In this document: positions 31,801-41,802 of the stretch, in pieces
How the letters are laid out: every line of letters starts with the position of its first letter
Numbering within the stretch: the first letter of the stretch is position 1
Origin: Harmonia axyridis
Taxonomy: Eukaryota > Arthropoda > Insecta > Coleoptera > Coccinellidae
NCBI RefSeq assembly: GCF_914767665.1
Contig: NC_059507.1
Location: 3,968,001-4,032,000 of the forward strand
Direction: 5' to 3'
Length of the DNA: 64,000 bases
Notes under the pieces: model-generated
What the model was told of the DNA's origin: nothing
Database searches by the model: none
Seen by the model: the letters and a program-made list of their open reading frames with translations, nothing else
Position numbers and translations under genes: made by a program

Positions 31801-34199
31801 CCAGCTGACGCATCTTCAGCTTACCTCCGGCCTTTGCGTCCTGGAGACGTAGTAAGAAGAATGGACGTCTTGACCTCAATAGTTCCTGAAGGCATTAGAT
31901 TCGATAAGTTAGGATAATGATTTGATTGTACATGATTCATTGACGCATAAAAAGTATATGAAACTTTCCAGCTTGAAAGATTTTTCCAGCGATTACTGAC
32001 TTTTTGCAGACCTTAAAAAAATACTCTAGGGGAAGAAATTTGGCTCTAATAAAGAAGTGATTGTCGAGGTTGAAGCTTACTTTGAAATCGAGGCAGAATC
32101 TTTCTGCAGAAAAAGTATTGAGTGTTGTAGTACTTGTATCAACCTCCAAGGTGACTATGTTGACGAATAAAGTCGAATTTTTGAGAAAAAATGTTTTTCT
32201 ACTGCTAGACTCATTTGAATGGTATTATTCAAAGGGAAAAGTTTATATATTTTCTCACCTGGTTATAGTGCATATATTTCGAAGATTTTCTCACTAATCC
32301 TTCTATTTTTCTAACACCTGAATTATTCGGAGATTTCACTGCTGGATCATGTTTCAATTTTTGCAGGAAGATTTTGTCATGGAACATCTTATCGAGATAT
32401 CTTTCAGCTATGAGATTTTGCACGTTAGAAGTGAATCTAGAGAAAACATCAGATTTATAGTGTCATTAATATTCATTAGTGTTCTAGAATATACCTCTGT
32501 ATCGGTCTAAAAGGAAAATCTATCATGTGAGGTATTTGATGTTTCAGATCCACGACACTATGCAGACTCTCCTCAATTGATGAACCCTCATTCAATATGT
32601 CCATATCCATCCTTTTCGTGGCAGACATAGTGCTCATCTCAACGGATGAAATAGATTTCCTCTCTTTCTTCGGCTTACGATCAGCTAAAACAGAGCTGCA
32701 GTGGATATTCAGGCAGATTCTATCATCAACTCAAAATCAAGACGTTCTGAATCATCAGTAGACAAAAATACTCAATAACTGTTGACAGTTAAATCTCTAT
32801 AAGCTTGAAGCTGATCACATCATCAAAGCCTTCGAAAACGCAACAAGAGAGAACTTTAAGAATGCTATAGTACATACTCGGCAAAGACAGTTTCTTTTTG
32901 GGAGCTGCTAACATATTGATCATCTTCTCATCAGCAGACTCTTTCCTTCGTTTCTTATACTTGGATTTAGGCTGGTAAGGCTTAGACCCTTCGAAATTCT
33001 TCATCCAAGCCAGCTTCCTGATGATCAGAAAATGGTCCCTTAGAGGATGACCAGCTCTCGAACCAATGTTGTTTCTTATTGCATCTTCGCACTGAAATAA
33101 CTCAATGTAATGTGAAATCTAGGCTCAGCACACTTAAGCACATAAGTCAAGTCCAAAATTTGAAATGGTCCATCGCCCACTTAAGGAGATAAGTTGAATT
33201 TATTATGATATTTGTGGTGACTCTTTGCTGGCTCGATAGATGGCGCAGTACTCTGCACAATTTTTGGCAGTACGGCACAAGGCTCAGCTATAGACGTTGA
33301 GGCAGAGACTACAGAGTTATCATACTGATGATTCCTATAAGCGATCCCAGGATGGCAAACCGCAATTCTCTGAGAGAGTACACAACCCTAAGAGTTATTT
33401 GAGAACTCCTCGCCAAACATTCATAGAAAAATACCCAGCAAAGTTTTTAACGTTTCAGTTTTAGACGTACTTCAGTCATAGCGTCGTAGAATTATTCTAG
33501 ACCTTTTGAAGGTTGCCTAAGCACGAGCTGATTCTGTGTGTCCTATTTCTACCGATGTAGTGAAATGACCAACTTGAAATATTTTTATTTGTAGAGCTAA
33601 AACTGGTTGATCTTACTCACATGCATCGCTCCAACAACAAAATTATCCGGTTTTTTTCTGAGAGGTATTTTTCTGAGGTTGTCTACCATAGCCTGCTCAA
33701 ATTCGCAGCAAAGATATTTCACGAGACATTCTGAGGCAAACACATATATGTTTTCCGGGCTCGATTTATGCAGTGTTGCCAAATCCTTGAGAGCATCGTT
33801 ATATTTGCACGCTTGTGCTCTGTATCTTGATCTACCAAGAAGTGCTCTGAGATCTTCTGGCGATCTATCAAGTGCTTGATCGAAATATGGAAGTGCTGTA
33901 AGTTAAAAATGCCGCTAGAGGATCTATTTATATTGAAAAATCAAAAATAACTCAAAAATTAGAATCAAAAAACATTTTTGGATGAAAAATAAAGTCTCTT
34001 AGCCTTATAAAACATTACATGATGCAGCTACCAAGAAAAAAAAAATTTCTGCAGGAAGGGTAACTGACAAAGTCTTGATCTATCTTGACTATAAAACTAA
34101 TTACTCACACTTCTCATAATATTCTAATCGACCAAATTTCAATCCAATTTCTCGATAAACGCAAAGTGCATTACAAATATCTACTTTTTCCAAAGGCAT
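28822..34199 (-). CDS. ODAD4-like: ODAD4/TTC25-like TPR protein, paralogue 1 (677 aa)
   Basis: Nine exons join in phase: 34109-34199, 33621-33895, 32878-33091, 32495-32684, 32259-32436, 31449-31885, 29424-29736, 29022-29222 and 28822-28956, with GT-AG introns throughout. The N-terminus carries TPR motifs (YFDQALDRSPEDLRALLGRS, SPENIYVFASECLVKY) followed by CEDAIRNNIGSRAGHPLRDH, the arrangement at the start of TTC25. A Lys-rich linker and an AERYLDKMFHDKIFLQKL motif follow, then C-terminal TPRs (LVWLYHELARLHFERKGYEL, KWIMNAMFLMIKV) and a basic tail. ODAD4 docks outer dynein arms onto ciliary doublet microtubules, so expression in sperm or ciliated sensory neurons is expected. It lies directly downstream of its paralogue. 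Compared with that gene, one 552-nt exon is here split into three, and two exons are fused into one of 437 nt. Repeats sit in the introns. Confidence 0.8.
29880..31330 (-). mobile_element. Non-LTR retrotransposon RT fragment, split by a later transposon
   Basis: Two minus-strand pieces, about 31040-31330 and 29880-30110, encode consecutive parts of a LINE ORF2 C-terminal region: NYLGV, ATMWACKRFFGKSWGL, then VLWLY, and downstream ACISVTGAMYTMPTAALEII. They are separated by DD41D copy C. The fragment lies in intron 6 of ODAD4 paralogue 1 and contains stops and frameshifts. Confidence 0.78.
30113..31037 (+). mobile_element. Non-autonomous DD41D-type Tc1/mariner element (copy C)
   Basis: TA duplications at 30111-30112 and 31038-31039 bound the element. 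The left end is ACGGGTGTTTTTTTT and the right end, inverted, AAGGGTGTTTTTTTT. The core transposase is nearly complete from AHFWLNGYVNKQ to PEIIFKM. The coding region between codon about 33 and the first catalytic Asp is deleted, and the residues around that Asp are altered. A frameshift lies near 30460. Confidence 0.92.
32020..32215 (+). mobile_element. 3' fragment of a mariner in an ODAD4 intron
   Basis: The reading SNKEVIVEVEAYFEIEAESF ... GDYVDE aligns with the C-terminus of irritans-type mariner transposases (NEEV..ETEAYFEAK ... EG.YVE). Only the last 55 or so codons remain, in the intron between exons 5 and 6. Confidence 0.7.
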
Positions 34200-35158
34200 C
34201 CAACAAATGAGTTGGTGAATTTGAGATCAGAAGCTCGGAAAAAAATATGCAAACTGAAACTCAAAAATAAATACTCAATTCGGAAAAAACTTGTTGATGT
34301 GGTTGTCAAAAAATTGAAATGATTGATGTAAGCACGCTCTATACTTAGGTACCACATTTTAACCTCAATTATGCTGATTTGTGTTCATAGATTTCCGTTT
34401 TTTGTTGGTAAATTGAGCTAATTTGGCAGACCTAAGGTGCATAGAACAATTGGCGTGTCTACCTATACATGTAAAACTTTCAGACAAAACGGGAGATTTT
34501 TCAGATTTATACCTACTTGATTTCGAGGGATCGCGTTTGTTTCAGATGGCGCTTGCATCGTATATATTTGACAGTCTCGTGACCTTTGAGTATAGAACAA
34601 TAATATTTTATATTCTATGCTCGTAACAAACTTCTATACTCTGTCATTATATTCCATTCATTGCATTGAAAATTCGATAGGAACTGAATTGTTATTTATT
34701 GTCTAAAATCAGTATTTCATTTTTAAACGGCGCCAGGCAGATGGCGAGAATTCGAAAATTTCTGAAGAGCCCTAATAGAACTCTGGGTAAGCAAAACACC
34801 AAAGTAACAGGTGGATATCTCGAAAAGTCTGAAACCGAATCGAATCAGTACACACACCAGGGATTCTATGCATCTTAGGCAGGCCTTCCATATGACATCA
34901 CAAAATTTTGTAGAAATGAATTTGCTAAAATGTAGAAAGAAAAAAATCTCAACACGAAATCAACTCAGAAACAGTTGATCAAACTCAAACAGAAAATATC
35001 TAGCGAAATTGTGAAAAACTATTCGAAAATTCGAGGATTTGGCCCTCTCTCGAATTTTTACACCTAGAACTCAATTGTGATGCTTGGATACTAGTTCTTA
35101 ACTCCAATTTCTCGAATTAAAAAATCAATTTTCGGCCCAATATTTTATTGAATAAAAG
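34200..35158. other. Intergenic region between the tandem ODAD4 paralogues
   Basis: About 960 bp hold the 3' UTR of paralogue 2 and the promoter of paralogue 1. TTTATT at 35144-35149 (AATAAA on the minus strand) is the poly(A) signal of paralogue 2. No further exon is recognised. Confidence 0.5.
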
Positions 35159-38100
35159 TTACAAAAAGTTGAGGAATCCAACTCCCCTCTCCTTCTTCTT
35201 TTCACTCGGTTTTGGTTCTGCTTTTTTAGCCACTTCGCCAATAACATTTTCAGCAGAAGGAAGGGTTTTTGCCTACAATAAAAAAAGCAATTAGGTTGGC
35301 CCTTCAGAATATTAACCACTTTCATACAAACCTTTTCATCTGCAAAGTTGAAACCAGGCATGACAGACATCCTCTTATTCAATGGAAGAGTTGCTATTCT
35401 CTTGAATAGATAAGCTGCCTCATCCTTCATCTTCTGAGTACCCAACAGTTTGATAATTTGCTTCTCCCTCATTTCCAAGAGCTTAGTACCCAGTATATCA
35501 TCTAGGGTGGATTGCTCAATTGCAAGCACGCACTACAAAGTTATTTGTTGTTATTTCCATTGTTTTACATATTATTTTATGCTGGAAGTGCGAATGTACG
35601 ACAATCTGGAAAGCCTGAATCAATGTTGAAACATGTCTATTCGTTTTTGAGTTTTCCCACGTCCTGAGCCTGGACCTCAGATCCAGATGGCACCAACAGT
35701 CCTTGATAAGTGTTATTCTAATTCTACTCCATAAGAGATGGTATGCTCACTCTAAATGTGTTTCAGAAAACATAAAAGAAGTCAAAGAAATGGTTTTGAG
35801 TGATCGTGAAAAAAATTTGTGATGTTGAAGATATCAGAAGACAGTGTATTCACTATTGGCATTACTATTTTTGCATTGAAAATTTTTGGTTGGCAGCACC
35901 ATAAATTTGGGTGAAACTGAGATATTCCCGCACGATTTTCTTCTGCAAGGTATGGCAGAATGAACGAATTACTCACTCTGTCCAAAAATTCACCCATTTC
36001 GTCATCTTTCAACCTGGTAGCGATCTTCCTGGCATGCTTGACTTGATTTTTGGCGTCGTTTTTATTCTTCTGAATGATGTCAGTCCTAACGATGAGAATC
36101 ATGGCGTTCATTATCCACTTCAACTTTTTGCAGTTGTTCGCTTCACCGATGCATTTTCTGGCGTACATTCTTGACATTTCGTACTTCTTCAATTCGAACG
36201 AGAATCTCGATAGCTCGTGGTAGAGCCAAGCCAGTTCTTCTGGACTTTCTGCTTTGAATAGGCGTTTCTCGTAGAGGGCTGTCATTTTTCTGAAAGTAGA
36301 GAGATAAATTCGATGTTAAAGGATGAATCCCTGAGTCTATTCCTATGAATTTATATCAAGGGTAGATATTCCTAGCAAAAATTGAAATATTCGCGATTTC
36401 AAACAATTATATTTACAGGTTTGGTAAACTCAGTCGAATGGATAGGATATACAAAGTAATTCAATGTTCCAGTGGAACAGTGCAACAATCAAAACACCTG
36501 CTTGAAACAATATCGAATGAAGGAGAGCTATGTTTCAATGTCGAAGTGGGGATAGTGACCGTTGCATCTGCGCCGGCGTTGCAGCTTGAATATTAGTTCT
36601 TTTTCAACCTTGGTTTGGTAACGACAATTTTATTCTAATAAAGGCTGTTTTTTTAGAGCTATAGCACTTTAAATTGCAATAAAACAACGATGGATTACTC
36701 GATTGACATGAATTTTATTTATCCGCAAGATAATCTTGTGGCATTACATTTTGAATATGATTTCTGGCATATGATCGCCACAACTGGCTCGGATGTTGTC
36801 CAATCTGGACGTCCAATTTTCGATGACTTTTTCCAACATTTGTGGCCGTATATCGGCAATAACACGGCGAATGTTGTCTTCCAAATGGTCAAGGGTTTGT
36901 GGCTTATCTGCATAGACCAATGACTCTACATAGCCCCACAGAAAGTAGTCTAGCGGTGTTAAATCACAAGATCTTGGAGGCCAATTCACAGGTCCAAAAC
37001 GTGAAATTAGGCGGTCACCAAACGTGTCTTTCAATAAATCGATTGTGGCACGAGCTGTGTGATATGTTGCGCCGTCTTGTTGGAACCACAGCTCCTGGAC
37101 ATCATGGTTGTTCAATTCAGGAATGAAAAAAATAGTAATCATGGCTCGATACCGATCACCATTGGCTGTAACGTTCTGGCCATCATCGTTTTTGAAGAAG
37201 TACGGACCAATGATTCCGCCCATAAAGCGCACCAAAACCATTATTTTCGAAATGAAATTGCACTATTTGCAAGCGTTGTTCAGGCGTGAATCTATTCATG
37301 ATGAATTGCCAAACCAAACTGAGAATAAATCACTTGACAGCTGTTAAATCGGTCGCCATCTTGAACAGTAATGCCAAGTTAAAGTTATTTACCTCGAAAA
37401 AAAAACCCGTTATATACGAAGAAATCATTGGTGACATTCGATTGAACTCGAGTCATATTTTTCACTGAAACTTTGATGCTCTATAGAAGAAGTAAGGATA
37501 AAGTGTGAGAAGTAAGGATAAAGTGTGAGAATAATCAGATCTTACTTCCAATCCACGAACCAGCCTTTCAAATCGATAGCCAAAGAATCTTCAGAGGGAA
37601 ACCTTTCCATCGGTAACCCAAGGATCAATTTGATCCTGTCCTCCCTCTGTGCCTCGGTCATGTATTTTGAGAATTTCTTCATGTCGTAAATCGCCTCACA
37701 AACCATGTCCAGCATTCGATTCATGTATTGCTGCCTCTTCGGGAACACTTTCCTAGATGTTATCTCACAGAAGCTGACCAGTTTTTCGGCAAACTGCAAA
37801 GAAGATGTGTAACAAACTCAAAGTCAACTCCAACAATGTCGATAATAAACTCCTGGACAGAGAAATCCGGACAAACGAATATTTGTAATGATAAAATTCA
37901 AGACTAAATCATCTCTCCTCTTACTTCTAAAACTTTCCTCAATCTACGAATCTTCTTCTCATCTTCAATCCTGGAAATCATATAATCGGCTTGTTTTGTT
38001 GCCATATCTTGTAGCTGCTTCAATGCATTCTGTCTTCTCATTGCCAGTTTTCCCATGGAGGTTGCTTCTTGATATTTTATAGAATAGAACGGTCTACGAG

Positions 38101-41100
38101 ACCGAAGCATTTCCTAGAAAAAACGAATATGCATATGCAATATAGATAAATTATCATTAAATTCAGGTTCTTCGAAGGGCACTGTCATGGTCAGGGCTGG
38201 CGTTAGGGGTGAAACAGTGAAGCCCAGTTTGAGGCCGCCCTTTCATATTTCTGAAAAAAATATAGTCTTCATTCTTAAAAACAACATGAGGTTGGTCCGC
38301 TTTGCTGCGTTTATCAACATTTCCTGCAATAAAAATCTCCGAACCGTCTTTACTAAGCCGCCTGTTCAATAAATAACATATGACAACCCAACCAATATAA
38401 GCAGCATTGCCTATTACCCTAATTGAATGAGGGATGGAATGTATTTCACAAAGACTAAAAACAACACTTCGAATTACGTGGAAGTTGTTTACACATTCAA
38501 CATATGGAAAATTCCTACGATTCTGAATTCGAAACTAGTTACTGATGAATGCTAAATGTTTTCAGCGGAACTTACGTTTTTAATCCCATTTAGTTTTCGA
38601 ATCTTTGCATGCCTTACCGCCCTTCGTATCTTGTGGTGTGATAGGTAACCTTTCATCGATCGTTCGCAGTGTCTTGTGAATGTGAGAATCAGATATATTA
38701 TTATACTACTCCAGGAATTTATTGTTGGTAAAAATGTTCGAAAAAAAAAGAGACCCAGTGGAAACGACTTTAAAAAGAAACGATTAGCAAAAACGCGAGA
38801 GAAATACACAATGGCGAAATATCATCGGGGCAGGTGATGTTTTTTGTTAGGGGTGGTGTTTATTGATACTTTTTCTGCAGGGGTGCCAAAAAATTCTTTG
38901 CTTCAGGCGCCAAAATTGCTCGCGCTAGCCCTGGTCATGGTTTCCTTTTCCTTATGTCTTTACCTGATAAATAATGCTAACTAAACCTTCCAAAACAAAG
39001 TCATCATCTGATAAGAATAGGAAACCACAAACCTGAGTATTGTACACGTTCCTGAATCCCAACTGCGCCAAATGTTTGATCTTGTTAGAGCCCTTCGCGT
39101 TAGCTATCACTGCACCCATGACATTCGGAAGGCTCTTCAAGTACAACTTATCGTGGTACAGCTTGTCCAGATATTTTTCAGCCAAATAGTTCTCGATGTT
39201 GCTGGTGCGGCTCTGCATGGGTTGATGAGGAAAAGGTGGCGCTGGTGGCATCGTGATGTTAAGGGAAGAGTTGTGGCTGTACAGGCTCTCTCCGATAGAT
39301 GAAGATTCGTCCATCATGGCTATCGACCCCATCAGTTTTCCGGTGGATGTATCGGATAACCTCGTCTTTGAATCGTTTTCCTTCTTTTTGGCCTTCTTGG
39401 CTAAGGAGGTGGGTAGTGCTACGAATATAGATCGTCTTTTTTTCTTCCTATTCTTCGCCACTGGTTTGTAGGGTCTTTGGGCGTCTATCGTTTTGGTCCA
39501 GGCGATCCGTCTTATGATCTTGAAGTGATCTCTCAATGGCTTGCCGGCACGTTCAGAGATGCAGTTCTGGATAGCGTCATCACACTAGCAAATAGTTAAT
39601 TCTTTCAATGAATTTTGTCTTTGCGTGATTAGATAGAAAAAGGTCATGGTTATCTTGGAGACCAATAATTTAACAGCCAACATGGTTCTAGAATCTAGAG
39701 CAGCAGTGCATAGAACAATTTTTTTTTTATGTTCTGGTTCCCACGAAAGGAGATATCCTGTAATGTTCAGAGAACATCATGAGAACCAAGGGAAAGAAGG
39801 TAGGAATTGGTTTTCTTTTTGAATTTATGAAGGTTATATGCCTCGGGGAACACCTCCCTAGGCAATGTGTTCCAGAGCCTTTCTGTTCGTTGGATGAACG
39901 AGTCTTTGAAAAGAGATGTTCTGCAGGTCTCCAACGCGACCGCAAAGGGGTGTGAAGACTGAACTTGACGGGTTAACCTCGAAGAGACTGCCAAAGGAGA
40001 AACGATTGTTGACATTTCAGAAGAGCATCGCCCTTAAAATATCTATAAAATAGAGACAGATCGCTAACTTTTCTACGGTGTTCCAAAGTGGTGAGCGAGT
40101 TTGTAAGCGAGGTATCACCGACTAGACGAATTGCTCTTTTTTGGACAGAATCCAGCAGTTTCAGAATATGTTTAGGTGCCGCACTCCAAACATGGGAACA
40201 GTACTCCAGGACAGGTTGGATCTGTGCTTTATAAATGAAGTAGCTGACTGGAAGTGAAATAGCTCCTAGCACGAAACAGAAAACCAAGTATTTGGGATGC
40301 ACTTTTGGCAATTTATTTCACGTGATCTTCCCAAGAAAGGTTATTGCTGATAGTAATAAGTAAGAACAAAATCACATAGTTTGGATGCTGGATGACTGAG
40401 AAAAAACAAAGGATTAGACGATAACGAAATCAACATCATCAGCAATCTCAATTGGAACCAGAAATGTAATATCAAGATAGATTCGAATATACCAGGAAAA
40501 GTTGATTCAGTGAGGAGTCATGCATAGTTGCACAGAAGGACATTGTTTGATTTTATTTCTCGAATTCGGTAGCAGATAGTACAGGACAAAGTTTTGCTTT
40601 TACATGTTCCTGAACTAACAGTGGTCCACAAAATGAAAGTTCTGGAGGAAAGAAGCGGGCAGAAAAAATATCACCCTGAAGATTTTCATTATCATATCAC
40701 ATGTCGAAAACTTCAAATTGAAATCTCTATGCCAAATTTGAGTTGAATATCTTGTAAAGAGAATGCGGTGCCCTTGTTTATATAAAATTTTTTTGATAAT
40801 CCGAAAAATCCATCATTTTCATTTAATAACACTCTGTAGAACATATTTTATTACTCACATTCATCACGCCCATCACGAAATTATCTGGTTTTTGCCTCAG
40901 TGGAACATTTCTATAATTTTGTATTAAGGCTTCCTCAAACTCACCACCTAAATACGTGATGAGTGCTTTCTCGGCTTTCAAATAGATATTTTCAGGCTCC
41001 AAACTCAAAATTTTTTTTATATCCTCGATAGCACCATTGAATTTTTTAGCTTTAGCTCTTGCGCCTGCTCTTCCGCGTAGTGTTCGGATGTTTTCCGGTT

Positions 41101-41505
41101 CCTTTTTGAGCGATTGGTCGAAATATTTCAAACCTGAAATCGTATGAAGAAGGAATCAAAACAATAGTATAAACATAAAGTATTCCCAATTTTTTTTCAC
41201 GATATACAGAAATTAGAGTTTTTATATGGAAATTTCCAACTACCATTTCTTATTCAACAGAATGAGATTTTGGATTGAAATTTCTGTCTCATTTCGCACT
41301 TCATCTATATTTCGTTTTTATTTGTATATCACAAAAAGTTGAGAAATTAATAATTATTAATTAATCAATAATGATTTTTATTAACTTTATACTTACTTCT
41401 CTCGTATTCTTCCCTCTGTTTGACATAATATCCTACATTTCTGTAATAAACTGGCCAATTGAAAGTATCATTTATTTTTTCGATATTAAATGGTGGCTTC
41501 GGCAT
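35159..41505 (-). CDS. ODAD4-like: ODAD4/TTC25-like TPR protein, paralogue 2 (666 aa)
   Basis: Eight exons join in phase: 41397-41505, 40859-41133, 39033-39584, 37925-38113, 37546-37793, 35977-36289, 35332-35532 and 35159-35272. I start at MPKPPFNIEKIND (ATG 41505-41503). The frame stays open a little upstream behind a possible acceptor, so a 5' exon could exist. TPR-like helices (VGYYVKQREEYERSLKYFDQ, EKALITYLGGEFEEALIQNY) lead to NCDDAIQNCISERAG, which parallels human TTC25 residue by residue in layout. A Lys-rich linker, AEKYLDKLYHDKLYLKSLPN, C-terminal TPRs (LAWLYHELSRFSFELKKYEM) and a basic tail ending in GVGFLNFL follow. Exons of 275, 313 and 201 nt have exactly the same lengths as in paralogue 1. 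The role is inferred as docking of axonemal outer dynein arms. Introns hold a hAT-like element, a DD41D copy and a LINE fragment. Confidence 0.8.
36641..37410 (-). mobile_element. Non-autonomous DD41D-type element in an ODAD4 intron (copy D)
   Basis: The element is flanked by TA (36639-36640 and 37411-37412) and lies in the intron between exons 5 and 6 of ODAD4 paralogue 2. Its transposase core from about GGIIGPYFFKNDDGQN to PEIIFKM is open (36744-37241). The first catalytic Asp and everything before it is missing: about 24 codons after the initiator region, the sequence jumps into the middle of the core. FQQDGAT and TPLDYFLWGYV are intact. Confidence 0.9.
38192..38933. mobile_element. hAT-like non-autonomous element with 8-bp target duplication
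   Basis: This 742-bp segment is bounded by perfect 8-bp direct repeats, GTCATGGT, at 38184-38191 and 38934-38941. Its ends are inverted: CAGGGCTGGCG on the left and, inverted, CAGGGCTAGCG on the right. An 8-bp duplication plus CAGGG ends is the hallmark of hAT transposons. The interior has no transposase frame. It lies in the intron between exons 3 and 4 of ODAD4 paralogue 2. Confidence 0.85.
39719..40345 (-). mobile_element. 5'-truncated LINE fragment with 3' A-tail
   Basis: The minus strand reads from SWEDHV through PVLEYCSHVWSAAPKH, LLDSVQKRAIRLVGD and RTERLWNTLPREVFPEAYNL, the C-terminal end of a non-LTR retrotransposon ORF2. It ends at an A-tract (plus-strand T run 39719-39729), consistent with target-primed insertion. 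It has a frameshift near 39975-40015 and lies in the second intron of ODAD4 paralogue 2. Confidence 0.85.
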
Positions 41506-41669
41506 GATGCAGATTTGGAAGGGGAATGGCGAATATAAAATTTGTTTTTCCTTAAAATCATCAAGAATACCTACAACAACATCAGACGCCAAAAATATTC
41601 CTACCTCATACTTTTGACAAATTTCTTAGAACTCCTGACAAGAGTTACAGAAAATGATATCCTTCTATG

Positions 41670-41802
41670 GGCCAGTTGCACCATTTGCCTAAACATTGAT
41701 TAAAAATTTAAACATTGATATCTCTCTGATTTCTTAAGAGAAATCAGAAATTAATCGATGTTTAAATTTTAATCAATGTTTAGGCAAATGGTGCAACTGG
41801 CC
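41670..41802. repeat. 133-bp palindromic foldback element (MITE-like)
   Basis: The left arm starts GGCCAGTTGCACCATTTGCC and the right arm is its inverse complement, ending GGCAAATGGTGCAACTGGCC. The arms run for about 50 bp with few mismatches around a short loop. This is a foldback element able to form a long hairpin. No coding capacity exists. Confidence 0.85.
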
